From Streptomyces longhuiensis (GTDB lineage: Bacteria > Actinomycetota > Actinomycetes > Streptomycetales > Streptomycetaceae), in the NCBI RefSeq assembly GCF_020616555.1, contig NZ_CP085173.1, positions 2,170,001-2,234,000 on the forward strand: DNA of 64,000 bases. Reading direction: 5' to 3'. Of the stretch, positions 45,275-54,733 are shown piece after piece. The notes below the pieces were generated by a model, which saw only the letters and a program-made list of their open reading frames with translations, was not told where the DNA came from and made no database searches. The translations under genes and the position numbers were made by a program. The number at the start of each line of letters is the position of its first letter. The first letter of the stretch is position 1.

Positions 45275-45979
45275 ATGGCGCAGTTGGAACGGTTCGCGAA
45301 GTGCACGCCCGCCGCGCGCGGGGTCGACTCCGTGGTGGCCCGGATGCGTGAGCTGGCCGCCTCCTGGCCCGCCCACGACGGTGTGGCCGTCTTCAACCGG
45401 GTCTATCTGTCCGTCACGGAAGAGGTCGACCGGCACATCGACGGCGGCCGGTTCGCCGACGCCGAAGCCGCGACCACGCTGGACGTCCGGTTCGCCGGGC
45501 GCTACCTGGCGGCCGTCGAGACCCCCTCCACCGACCACCGCCCGCCCGCCTGCTGGCGTCCGCTGCTCCAGTACCGCCGCCATCCGGGCGTACGCCCGCT
45601 GCAGTTCGCCCTCTCGGGCATCAATGCGCACATCGGCCACGATCTGGCGCTCGCCGTCGTGGACACCTGCCGTACGCTCGGCTGCGAACCGGCCGACGTG
45701 GAGGATGAGTTCGACCGCGTGGGCGATCTCCTCGTCTCGCTGGAGGAGCGCATCCGCGAAGATCTGATGCCGGGCCCCGATCTGCTCCAGATCGCCGACC
45801 CGCTGACCCATCTGCTCGGCTCCTGGACCCTGGAGCGCGCCAGGGACGGCGCCTGGGCGGCGGCCCGCGCCCTGTGGGTGCTGCGTGAATTCCCGGACGT
45901 CACCGAGGAGTTCGTCCGGCGCCTCGACACCTCTGTCGGGCTGGTCGGCCGCATGATGCTCACACCCCTGCCGGACTGA
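45275..45979 (+). CDS. DUF5995-family protein
   Basis: A 234-residue soluble helical protein. The LSGINAHIGHDLALAVVDTC segment near residue 110 is the hallmark of the DUF5995 family, with His residues that might bind a ligand or metal. No membrane segment. Divergent from the GH6 gene with 107 bp between starts. Function unknown. Confidence 0.85.
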   Translation: MAQLERFAKCTPAARGVDSVVARMRELAASWPAHDGVAVFNRVYLSVTEEVDRHIDGGRFADAEAATTLDVRFAGRYLAAVETPSTDHRPPACWRPLLQYRRHPGVRPLQFALSGINAHIGHDLALAVVDTCRTLGCEPADVEDEFDRVGDLLVSLEERIREDLMPGPDLLQIADPLTHLLGSWTLERARDGAWAAARALWVLREFPDVTEEFVRRLDTSVGLVGRMMLTPLPD

Positions 45980-46083
45980 TCCGGCCACGCGCCCGCCTTC
46001 GCCGCGGAACTGCCCCGTGATCGCTGTACGTTGACAAGGAGTAACGCGAGCGATCCCTGATGCGAACGCGAAGGAGCACCGGC

Positions 46084-47013
46084 ATGGCGACCCGACTCGG
46101 CCTCAGCCTCCCCCAGATGAAGCAGTACGACATCGGGCGCGACATCCCGGCGGTGGCCCGCGCCGCCGAGGAGATCGGTTACGAGAGCCTGTGGGTCTTC
46201 GAGCGGATCCTGTTCCCCGAGCCCGCCCGCCAGGGCCTGTACGGGGTCCCCGGCCTCCCCTGGCCGGACCAGTACCGCTCCGTCGCCGACCCGCTGGTCT
46301 CCCTCACGCTGGCCGCCGCCGTCACGGAGCGGGCCCGGCTCGGCACGAGCGTCCTTGTCGCACCGCTGCACGTACCGTTCCAACTGGCGCGCGCCCTGGC
46401 CACGTTGGACGCGGCCAGCGGTGGCCGCGTCGTCGCGGGCATCGGCACCGGATGGTCCCACGACGAGTACGCGGCCGCCGCCGTGGCCCCGTTCGAGAAG
46501 CGCGGCCAGGTCCTGGACGAGCTGCTCGACGTGTTCGAGGCCGTGTGGGGCCCCGACCCCGTGCGTTACGAGGGCGAGCTGACGACCATCGCGCCGTCCG
46601 TGGTGGGGCCGAAGCCCGCCGGGCCGATCCCGGTGCTGCTGCCGGCGAACAGCCCGAAGGCCGCGCGCCGGCTCGTGGACCGCGCGGACGGCTGGATGCC
46701 GGGGGCCGCGGGCGCGGAGCAGCTCGCCGAGCAGTGGCGGAATCTGCAGGAACTGGCCGAGGAGCGCGGCCGCAAGGAGCCGATCCAGAGCGTGCTGCGG
46801 GTGAACACGATCTACACGCGCGACGAGTACAAGGGCGACGACCGCCGCCCGTTCCAGGGCAGCGTCGCGCAGATCGTCGAGGATCTGGTCGCGCACGACG
46901 CGGTGGGCCTCGAGGAGATCCTGATCGACCTCCAGGGTCTCGCGCGCGACGCGGACGAGCTGACGGATGTCGCGGCCGAGGTGTTCACGGCCGCGCGCGA
47001 GGCCGGGGTCTGA
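46084..47013 (+). CDS. LLM-class F420-dependent oxidoreductase
   Basis: A 309-residue luciferase-like TIM-barrel flavoprotein. RLGLSLPQ at the start, WVFERILFP, LGTSVLVAPLHVPFQLARALATLDAASGGRVVAGIGTGW near 95-130 and WGPDPVRYEGE near 155 are typical for F420-dependent oxidoreductases of actinobacteria. GGAGC precedes ATG 46084. Substrate unknown. Confidence 0.88.
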   Translation: MATRLGLSLPQMKQYDIGRDIPAVARAAEEIGYESLWVFERILFPEPARQGLYGVPGLPWPDQYRSVADPLVSLTLAAAVTERARLGTSVLVAPLHVPFQLARALATLDAASGGRVVAGIGTGWSHDEYAAAAVAPFEKRGQVLDELLDVFEAVWGPDPVRYEGELTTIAPSVVGPKPAGPIPVLLPANSPKAARRLVDRADGWMPGAAGAEQLAEQWRNLQELAEERGRKEPIQSVLRVNTIYTRDEYKGDDRRPFQGSVAQIVEDLVAHDAVGLEEILIDLQGLARDADELTDVAAEVFTAAREAGV

Positions 47014-47018
47014 CGCGG

Positions 47019-47048
47019 TGCGGGCCCCGGCGTCCGCCGGGGCCCGCA
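47019..47048. terminator. bidirectional terminator
   Basis: TGCGGGCCCCGGCG at 47019-47032 pairs perfectly with the arm at 47035-47048. It lies between the convergent LLM and lysine monooxygenase genes. Confidence 0.85.
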
Positions 47049-47054
47049 CACCGA

Positions 47055-48773
47055 TCAGTCCTCGGGCAGCTCGACCGGAGCGATCTCGTCGTACACGTCG
47101 CCGGGGCCGGGGTTGGTGCCGTCCGTCGCGCCGCCCAGCTGGTGCATGACGCCCCAGACCGCGTTGAGCGCGGTCTGCACGGCGCCCTCGGCCCAGCCGG
47201 CCGTCCAGGAGATGTCGTCGCCCGCGAGGAAGATGCCCCGCTTGTCCTCGGGGAGGCGGTCCTGCATGAAGTGCGTGAACAGGCGGCGCTGGTAGCGGTA
47301 GTGACCCGGCAGGTTCGCCTTGAACGCGCCCATGAAGTAGGGCTCGTTCTCCCAGGACACGGTCACCGGGTTGCCGATGATGTGCTTGCGGATGTCGACG
47401 TTCGGATAGATCTCACCGAGCGACTTGAGCATGACCTCCATGCGCTCGTTCGCCGACAGGGGCAGCCACTTCAGGCTGTCGTCGCACCAGGTGTACGACA
47501 GGCAGATGGTGGCCGGCTTGTCCGGGCCGTCGTCGAGCAGGTAGGTGCCGCGCGTCATGCGGTCGGTGAGCGTCATGGACATGGTGTCCCGGCCGGTCGG
47601 GTTTCCCCTGTCGTCGACGGCCTTGTCCAGCCAGAACGGCCGGTCCACGGGGACGAAGAGCTTCGAGCTCTCCATGTAGTGCGTGCGCTCGATCGCCGTC
47701 CAGTGGTCGATCGGGAAGAGCGAGTCGTCGCACGCGACCTTGGACAGCAGCATCCAGGACTGCGCGGTGAAGATCGCCGCCTGGTAGGTGCGGATGTCAC
47801 CCGACGCGTCGGTGACCGTGATGTGGTTGCCCGCTGTGCGGTGCAGCCGGGTCACGGCCGGACGCGGCTTCCGGCTGTCGTGCAGCTCGGCGAGCGAGGT
47901 GCCGTACGCCCAGTGGACGATCTTCTCCGGCTCGCGCTCCCACAGGCGCAGCGGCAGCTGCTGGGAGCCGCCGACGATGCCGCGGTGGTGGTCGTCGGCC
48001 TCGGTGTAGACGACGCGCAGGATCTCCAGGATGGAGTTCGGGAAGTCGGTGTCCCAGCCGCCGGTGCCGAAGCCGACCTGGCCGAAGATCTCACGGTGCC
48101 GGAAGGACTTGAAGGACTCGGAGTCGCAGAGGAACCCGTAGAACGTCTGGTTGTCGAGCTTGTCGACGAGCTTCGACCAGATCTCGCGGATGCGCGGCAC
48201 GTCGCGCTCACGCATCGCGCGGTTCATGTCGGAGAAGTCGGCGCCCTCTTCGAGGCAGGCGTTCCACGCGTTCATGACGTCGCGGTAGACCTGCGGCAGG
48301 TCGTCGACGGTGGTGGCGTAGTGGGACTCGCCCTTGAGGTCGACGACGGTCGACGGGGTCTCGGGGGCGAGCGGGTTGGGGAAGGGCCGCGTCTCCAGGC
48401 CGACCAGGTCGATGTAGTGCTGGAGCGCGGTCGACGACGGCGGGAAGCGCATCGCGCCCATCTCCGCGGTCAGCCCGGCGGCCTCGGCGGGGGTGCCCTC
48501 GAAGCCGACCGTGCGCAGCCGGCCGCCGATCTCGTCCGCCTCGTACACGACGGGCTTGAGGCCCATCTTCATCAGCTCGTACGCGGCGACGATGCCGGAG
48601 AGGCCACCGCCGATGACCGCGACCTCGGTGCCGTGCTCGGTCGCCGGTATCTGGCCGAGGCCCGCCGGGTGCGCGAGGAAGTCGTCGTACGCGTACGGGA
48701 AGTCCGGCCCGAACATCGTGATGGGGGGCTGCGCGTCGGTGTGCTGGACGGCGTTGGGCACCGTGGACGTCAT
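47055..48773 (-). CDS. DavB-like L-lysine 2-monooxygenase (flavin amine oxidase family)
   Basis: A 572-residue FAD enzyme. The dinucleotide motif is VAVIGGGLSG at residues 51-60, followed by PVVYEADEIGGRL; the C-terminal FAD site is GIFLAGDDISWTAGWAEGAVQTALNAVWG near 520. Segments FGPDFPYAYDDFLAHPAGLG, VFGQ-type FGTGGWDTDFPNS and SWENEPYFMGAFKANLPGHYRYQ closely follow Pseudomonas lysine monooxygenase as I remember it. That enzyme turns lysine, O2 into 5-aminovaleramide, CO2 and water. Phe/Trp monooxygenases are the alternative. It is 59 bp downstream of a matching amidase gene. Confidence 0.82.
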   Translation of the reverse strand: MTSTVPNAVQHTDAQPPITMFGPDFPYAYDDFLAHPAGLGQIPATEHGTEVAVIGGGLSGIVAAYELMKMGLKPVVYEADEIGGRLRTVGFEGTPAEAAGLTAEMGAMRFPPSSTALQHYIDLVGLETRPFPNPLAPETPSTVVDLKGESHYATTVDDLPQVYRDVMNAWNACLEEGADFSDMNRAMRERDVPRIREIWSKLVDKLDNQTFYGFLCDSESFKSFRHREIFGQVGFGTGGWDTDFPNSILEILRVVYTEADDHHRGIVGGSQQLPLRLWEREPEKIVHWAYGTSLAELHDSRKPRPAVTRLHRTAGNHITVTDASGDIRTYQAAIFTAQSWMLLSKVACDDSLFPIDHWTAIERTHYMESSKLFVPVDRPFWLDKAVDDRGNPTGRDTMSMTLTDRMTRGTYLLDDGPDKPATICLSYTWCDDSLKWLPLSANERMEVMLKSLGEIYPNVDIRKHIIGNPVTVSWENEPYFMGAFKANLPGHYRYQRRLFTHFMQDRLPEDKRGIFLAGDDISWTAGWAEGAVQTALNAVWGVMHQLGGATDGTNPGPGDVYDEIAPVELPED

Positions 48774-48832
48774 GGGGTACGGACTCCTTGCGGGAACTGA
48801 GGTACTGAAGGTTCGGGGCGGCGGCGCGGGGC

Positions 48833-49630
48833 TCAGATCAGCGGCGTGTACAGACCGGGGCGGCGGTCGCTGAGGTACGGGTTGGCGTCGCGGGACGCGG
48901 CCAGGAAGGCGGGGTCCACATCGGCACAGATCAGCTCGTCACCGCGGCCGGCGCGCGCCCTGGCGACGCCGTCGGGCCCGGCGAGCGTGGATAGCCCGAC
49001 GAACTCGAACTCCCCTTCCTGGCCGACCCGGTTGACGTACGCGACGTACATCTGGTTCTCGAAGGCCCGCACGGGCACGACGGACTCGGCGACGAACTGG
49101 TACGGGTGCATCTGGGCCGTCGGTACGAGCAGCAGGTCGGTGCCGGCGAGGGCGTGCGCGCGCACGTTCTCCGGGAACTCGACGTCGTAACAGATCATGA
49201 GGCCGATGCGGACACCGTCGAGCTCGGCCTGGACGACGGCCTGGTCGCCGGGCGTGAACGAGTCGCGCTCGAAGCAGCCGAAGAGGTGGGTCTTGCGGTA
49301 GTTCGCGAGGCGGGTGCCGTCGGGGGCGATCAGCTGGGCCGAGTTGAACACCAGCTCCCCGTCGCGCTCCGGGTAGCCGTAGGCCACGGCGACGCCGTGC
49401 CGGGCCGCGATCTCGACGATGGCCTGCGCGGAGGGTCCCTCGGCGGGCTCGGCGAGGCGGGCCACGTCGTCGCCGATCGCGTACCCGGTCAGGAACATCT
49501 CGGGGGCTGCCAGGAGCCGGGCTCCGGTCGCGGCGGCGCGGCCCGCGGCGTCATCGAGCACCTTGAGGTTCTCGGCGACGGACCCGGGGCGGCCGGAGCT
49601 CTGGAGCAGGGCGGTGCGCAGCGGCGGCAT
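48833..49630 (-). CDS. DavA-like 5-aminovaleramidase (carbon-nitrogen hydrolase)
   Basis: A 265-residue nitrilase-superfamily amidase. The catalytic triad is Glu44 (APEMFLTGY), Lys113 (NYRKTHLFG) and Cys147 (ICYDVEFPE). The FLTGYAIGDDVARLAEPAEGP and VAYGYPERDG stretches follow the DavA family pattern. It should hydrolyse the amide made by the downstream-encoded monooxygenase, giving 5-aminovalerate and ammonia. AGGA precedes ATG 49630. It is the first gene of the two-gene unit, under a promoter with phased TTGCG boxes. Confidence 0.82.
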   Translation of the reverse strand: MPPLRTALLQSSGRPGSVAENLKVLDDAAGRAAATGARLLAAPEMFLTGYAIGDDVARLAEPAEGPSAQAIVEIAARHGVAVAYGYPERDGELVFNSAQLIAPDGTRLANYRKTHLFGCFERDSFTPGDQAVVQAELDGVRIGLMICYDVEFPENVRAHALAGTDLLLVPTAQMHPYQFVAESVVPVRAFENQMYVAYVNRVGQEGEFEFVGLSTLAGPDGVARARAGRGDELICADVDPAFLAASRDANPYLSDRRPGLYTPLI

Positions 49631-49717
49631 GGGCGTCCTAAGGAGCGTGCGAAGAAGGGGGAGGGGGATCGGATAAGACGGTACGTTTCCGCGCACCGGC
49701 GGGACAAGACGGGACTG

Positions 49718-49775
49718 TTGCGTCTTCTCGTACGATCCGTTGCGCCTCATGGGCCGTCGGCGACGATTTGTTGCG
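49718..49775. promoter_or_regulatory. phased TTGCG boxes upstream of amidase (putative Lrp sites)
   Basis: TTGCG occurs at 49718, 49740 and 49771, each with a preceding G (GTTGCG) in two of three flanks and spacing 22 and 31 bp. The same box with nearly the same spacing is found upstream of the permease gene. It starts 88 bp before the amidase ATG. Confidence 0.6.
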
Positions 49776-49909
49776 CGTCCGGGTGAGCTGTCGGTCGCAG
49801 TCCGTACGGGGTGGCCTCCGCCGTACGCGGAGGGGGAAGCCGACCGTGGTCCGACGTGCCGGGTGCGGACCCTGGGCCGCACCTGGCCGAGCCCCGACAC
49901 GGAATAGAC

Positions 49910-49945
49910 GAAGGTGCCGCGGAGCCTGGGCTCGGCGGCACCTTC
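49910..49945 (-). terminator. terminator after lrp gene
   Basis: GAAGGTGCCGC at 49910-49920 pairs with GCGGCACCTTC at 49935-49945; inside, GAGCC pairs with GGCTC. It is 90 bp past the regulator stop. Confidence 0.75.
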
Positions 49946-50034
49946 TGGACGACACCTTCTGGACGGTCACAAAGAGGGCACGGGCGACTTCACGGAGCTG
50001 CCGTGGCGGGCCCGGCGCACCACGCGGTGAGGCG

Positions 50035-50487
50035 TTACGCGGGCGAGCCCGATGTGTAGCGCCGCATCAGCGGCGACAGGACGAGCACCGACTTGGTCCG
50101 CTCCACGAACGGCTCCCCCGCGATCCGTTCCAGGACCCGCTCGAAGTGCCGCATGTCCGAGGCGAAGACCTGGACGATCGCGTCCGCGTCACCGGTGACG
50201 GTGGAGGCGGACGCGACCTCGGGGTAGCGCTCCAGGCCGCGCTTGATGGCCTCGGGCGAGGTGTTGCGGCGGCAGTACATCTCGATGAACCCCTCGGTCT
50301 CCCAGCCGAGCGCGGCCGGGTCGACCCTGACCGTGAAGCCCGTGATGGCTCCGGTGGCCCGCAGCCGGTCCACGCGCCGTTTGACGGCGGGCGCGGACAG
50401 GCCCACGAGCTGGCCGATGTCGGCGTAGGAGCGGCGGGCATCCTCGGCGAGGGCGTGCACGATGCGTTCGTCGAGATCGTTCAGCAA
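50035..50487 (-). CDS. Lrp/AsnC regulator of the lysine cluster
   Basis: A 150-residue regulator. The N-terminal helix-turn-helix is at about 3-50 (LDERIVHALAEDARRSYADIGQLVGLSAPAVKRRVDRLRATG). The RAM domain has SASTVTGDADAIVQVFASDMRHFE near 92. The TTG at 50487 is the furthest start in frame and the ribosome site is weak, suggesting coupling to the permease gene that ends 10 bp upstream. Context points to lysine or a related amino acid as effector. Confidence 0.88.
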   Translation of the reverse strand: MLNDLDERIVHALAEDARRSYADIGQLVGLSAPAVKRRVDRLRATGAITGFTVRVDPAALGWETEGFIEMYCRRNTSPEAIKRGLERYPEVASASTVTGDADAIVQVFASDMRHFERVLERIAGEPFVERTKSVLVLSPLMRRYTSGSPA

Positions 50488-50497
50488 GGCAGGTGGT

Positions 50498-51970
50498 TCA
50501 CTTCTCTTGGGCAGGCGCGGAGGCGAGTCGGGAGCGACGGGCCCCGTAAAGGAAGTAGAACACGAGGCCGACGGCCATCCACACGCCGAAGACCACCCAG
50601 GTGACGGTGGACAGGCTGCCCATCATCCACACGCAGAACCCGAAGCCGAGCGCCGGCAGGATCGGCGAGAGCGGCACCCGGAAGGTGCGCGGCATGTCGG
50701 GACGCGTGCGGCGCAGGACCACGACCGCGATGTTGACCAGGGCGAACGCGAAGAGTGTGCCGATGCTGGTCGCGTCGGCGAGCTGGCCGAGCGGGATCGC
50801 GGCGGCGAGGATGCCGCAGAACAGCGAGACGATCACGGTGTTGGCGCGCGGCGCCCCCGTCTTGGGGTGGACCTTCGAGAACACCTTGGGCACGAGGCCG
50901 TCGCGGGACATCGCGAACAGGATGCGGGTCTGGCCGTAGAGCACGGTCAGGACGACGGACGCGATGGCGATGACGGCGCCGGCGGCGAGCAGCGTCGCCC
51001 AGAACGACTGCCCGGTGACGTCCTTCATGATCCCGGCGAGCGCGGCCTCGGAGTCGTTGAACTGCTTCCACGGCTTGGCGCCCACGGCGACGGCCGCGAC
51101 GAGCACGTACAGCGCGGTGACGATGACGAGGGAGAGCATGATGGCGCGCGGCAGGTCGCGCTGCGCGTTCTTGGCCTCCTCGCCGGCCGTGGAGGCGGCG
51201 TCGAAACCGATGTACGAGAAGAAGAGCGTCGCGCCGGCCGCGCTGACTCCGGCCATGCCGAGCGGCATGAAGTGCTCGTAGTTGCCGGACTGGAAGCCCT
51301 TGATGCCGATGGCGCAGAACAGCAGCAGCGCCACGATCTTGACGACGACCATGATCGTGTTGGCGCGGGCGGACTCACGGGCGCCGCCGAGCAGGAACGC
51401 CATCGCGAGGAGGACGACGATCAGCGCCGGCAGGTTGAAAATGCCGCCGTCGCCGGGGGGCGCGGACAGGGCGTCGGGGATCGTGACGCCGATCGTGCCG
51501 TCCAGGAGCTCGTTCAGGTACTCGCCCCAGCCCACGGCGACCGCCGCGACCGAGACGCCGTACTCGAGGACCAGGCACCAGCCGCAGATCCAGGCGATCA
51601 GCTCACCCATCGTTGCGTACGCATACGAGTAGGAGGAGCCCGCGACCGGTATGGTCCCGGCCAGTTCGGCGTACGAGAGCGCCGAGAAGAGGGCCGTGAG
51701 TCCGGCGATCACGAACGACAGGGTGACCGCGGGGCCCGCCTTCGGGACGGCCTCGCCGAGCACCACGAAGATGCCGGTACCGAGCGTGGCGCCGATGCTG
51801 ATCATGGTCAGCTGCCACATGCCGAGCGAGCGGCGCAGACTGCCACCTTCGCCCTGGCCACCCTCCGCGACCAGGACTTCCACCGGCTTGCGCCGCATCA
51901 GCCTGGCACCGAGGCCCGGGGTGAGGGTCTCGGTCGTTCGGGTGCGCGGTGGTGCGCCGTGGTCGAGCAC
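50498..51970 (-). CDS. APC-family cationic amino acid permease
   Basis: A 490-residue transporter with about 12-14 helices. MISIGATLGTGIFVVLG near residue 55 is the APC signature; ELAGTIPVAGSSYSYAYATMGELIAWICGW near 98 and FFSYIGFDAASTAGEEAKNAQRDLP near 230 are characteristic of the cationic amino acid transporter (CAT) branch. The GTG at 51970 follows AAGGAG. It heads a unit with the Lrp gene and would import the lysine degraded by the downstream enzymes. Confidence 0.9.
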   Translation of the reverse strand: MLDHGAPPRTRTTETLTPGLGARLMRRKPVEVLVAEGGQGEGGSLRRSLGMWQLTMISIGATLGTGIFVVLGEAVPKAGPAVTLSFVIAGLTALFSALSYAELAGTIPVAGSSYSYAYATMGELIAWICGWCLVLEYGVSVAAVAVGWGEYLNELLDGTIGVTIPDALSAPPGDGGIFNLPALIVVLLAMAFLLGGARESARANTIMVVVKIVALLLFCAIGIKGFQSGNYEHFMPLGMAGVSAAGATLFFSYIGFDAASTAGEEAKNAQRDLPRAIMLSLVIVTALYVLVAAVAVGAKPWKQFNDSEAALAGIMKDVTGQSFWATLLAAGAVIAIASVVLTVLYGQTRILFAMSRDGLVPKVFSKVHPKTGAPRANTVIVSLFCGILAAAIPLGQLADATSIGTLFAFALVNIAVVVLRRTRPDMPRTFRVPLSPILPALGFGFCVWMMGSLSTVTWVVFGVWMAVGLVFYFLYGARRSRLASAPAQEK

Positions 51971-52133
51971 GGGCTGGCTCCTTCATCGCTGCCGGTCAGG
52001 TGGGCGCGCGCCGGGAACGGCAAGCAGCGACAGCCCACACCAGACCGGGGACCGCCGAGCAGGCCATCCCCGCCACGCCACGTACAGCGCCTGACTCTAA
52101 AGGTTTTCTCTTCCCACCTGTAATGCAGCAACC

Positions 52134-52210
52134 TTGCGTATACGTGCATGAACGTTGCGTGGTGCGCACGAGTGCGGACGAACGTTGCGCGGTCCGTTTC
52201 GTCCGTTGCG
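52134..52210. promoter_or_regulatory. phased TTGCG boxes upstream of permease (putative Lrp sites)
   Basis: TTGCG lies at 52134, 52155, 52185 and 52206, spaced 21, 30 and 21 bp, near two and three helical turns. Two boxes share the longer sequence GAACGTTGCG or GAACGTTGCGC. All are on the same face of the helix, as expected for a wrapped Lrp octamer. Confidence 0.65.
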
Positions 52211-52245
52211 TTCCGGCTCTCGGGAAACTTCCGGAAAAAGCGAAA

Positions 52246-52270
52246 CCCCGCGTCCCGAAGGGACGCGGGG
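52246..52270 (-). terminator. guaB1 terminator
   Basis: CCCCGCGTCCC at 52246-52256 and GGGACGCGGGG at 52260-52270 form an 11-bp stem with a 3-base loop, followed on the minus strand by a T-rich run. Confidence 0.9.
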
Positions 52271-52330
52271 AACTGCGGGACCGGCCGCGCACCACCCGCA
52301 GGCAGCGAGCGGCCGGATCCTGCCGAGCGA

Positions 52331-53815
<1,485 letters not shown>

Positions 53816-53882
53816 TCAGCCCGTGGGGGAAAAGCACGTACTTCAGTGTCCCATGCCGTCGCTACCACATGCCCACGGACGA

Positions 53883-54239
53883 TTACACAGGCGGCTGGGA
53901 GGGGGTGTGGTCGGATCCTCCAAGGGTCAGTGCGATCACGAGCCTCGGATTCCGGCCACGCCTGCGGTCGACCGCGTCGGTGAACACGTCGAGCGCGGTC
54001 TCCCAGTCCTCGGGCCTGGCACTGGCGTAGGGCCGCCAGCCCACGACGGACAGGAGCAGCGCCTGCTCGCTGCCGTCGGGCCAGAAGGAGACATCGGTCA
54101 GGACGTCGAACAGCGCGTCCCAGTTGCGGCCGAACCAGTCCGGCAGCTCCAGGTCGCGCACGCACCGGTCCATGAACCCGGCCTTGTCCTTGACGCCTTC
54201 GAGGTCGAGGACGCGGATCCTGTCGGGACCTCCGGTCAT
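53883..54239 (-). CDS. barstar-family RNase inhibitor
   Basis: A 118-residue cytoplasmic inhibitor. The helix that plugs the RNase active site reads WFGRNWDALFDVLTDV near residue 35, with both key Asp residues of barstar retained. Its ATG overlaps the stop of the RNase gene upstream (ATGA at 54236-54239), so enzyme and inhibitor are made together. It would protect the cell from RNase that fails to leave the cytoplasm. Confidence 0.88.
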   Translation of the reverse strand: MTGGPDRIRVLDLEGVKDKAGFMDRCVRDLELPDWFGRNWDALFDVLTDVSFWPDGSEQALLLSVVGWRPYASARPEDWETALDVFTDAVDRRRGRNPRLVIALTLGGSDHTPSQPPV

Positions 54240-54664
54240 CTCAGCACCGCCTTGAACGACTCGTAATGGTCATCGGTGTAGTACGTCTCGTGACTCCGCC
54301 CCATGACGATGCGCCGGGCGCCACGGTCCCGCTCGCCGGGCGTGGGGACGGTGTACTCGTGGTAGTAGCCGCGGCTCTGCCGGGGCAGCTCCCGCTCGAA
54401 GTTCCCGAAGACGGAACCGTCCTTGGTGTACGGGAACGGCCCGCCCTTGTCGATGACGGTCAGGGTCGTACGGGCCTCGGCGGGGAGCCCGGACTCGGGG
54501 ACCGTGGACATGCCCCGCGCCCAGGCGGGTGTGGAGCGGCCCGGGACGGCCGGTGTGTCCTGTCGCGTGTCCTGGGCGGAGCACCCGGTGACCAGCAGGG
54601 CGAGGGCGACGAGCAGCGCCCCCAGCACGAGAGTGGGGAGGCGGGTGAGTTGCCGCGGCAGCAT
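54236..54664 (-). CDS. RNase Sa-like guanyl-specific ribonuclease, lipoprotein form
   Basis: A 142-residue RNase of the microbial N1/T1/Sa family. An N-terminal signal with lipobox LVTGC gives lipid attachment at Cys28. Catalytic residues align with RNase Sa: Glu102 (YYHEYTV), Arg113 and Arg117 (DRGARRI), His132 (DDHYES). The disulfide Cys of secreted RNase Sa are absent, and the anchor is unusual. The barstar gene follows with overlap. It would cleave RNA after G outside the membrane. Confidence 0.9.
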   Translation of the reverse strand: MLPRQLTRLPTLVLGALLVALALLVTGCSAQDTRQDTPAVPGRSTPAWARGMSTVPESGLPAEARTTLTVIDKGGPFPYTKDGSVFGNFERELPRQSRGYYHEYTVPTPGERDRGARRIVMGRSHETYYTDDHYESFKAVLR

Positions 54665-54733
54665 GCCGCCGATGCTGCCACAGCCGCCCCCGGTGAGCGC
54701 GGTACGCGACGCGGGTACCGCGCCCGACGGGGC

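Larger units (their letters stand above)
49631..50034. other. 404-bp promoter region of the amidase-monooxygenase unit
   Basis: It contains the terminator of the lrp gene (49910-49945), a tandem pair of 14-bp units CACCTTCTGGACGA at 49939 and 49953, and three TTGCG boxes nearer the amidase. No gene is supported. Confidence 0.6.
51971..52330. other. 360-bp promoter region of the permease-lrp unit
   Basis: It holds the guaB1 terminator (52246-52270) and four phased TTGCG boxes (52134-52210). The remainder near the permease start has no recognisable feature. Confidence 0.6.

Noticed and set aside
47055..48773. Calling the flavoprotein tryptophan 2-monooxygenase (auxin synthesis)
   Set aside because: The motifs and the adjacent 5-aminovaleramidase-like gene plus a cationic amino acid permease fit lysine better.
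46191..48800. 869-codon open frame on the plus strand
   Set aside because: It is antisense to the lysine monooxygenase and covers the LLM gene in another frame; product is Gly/Arg/Val-rich without any domain.
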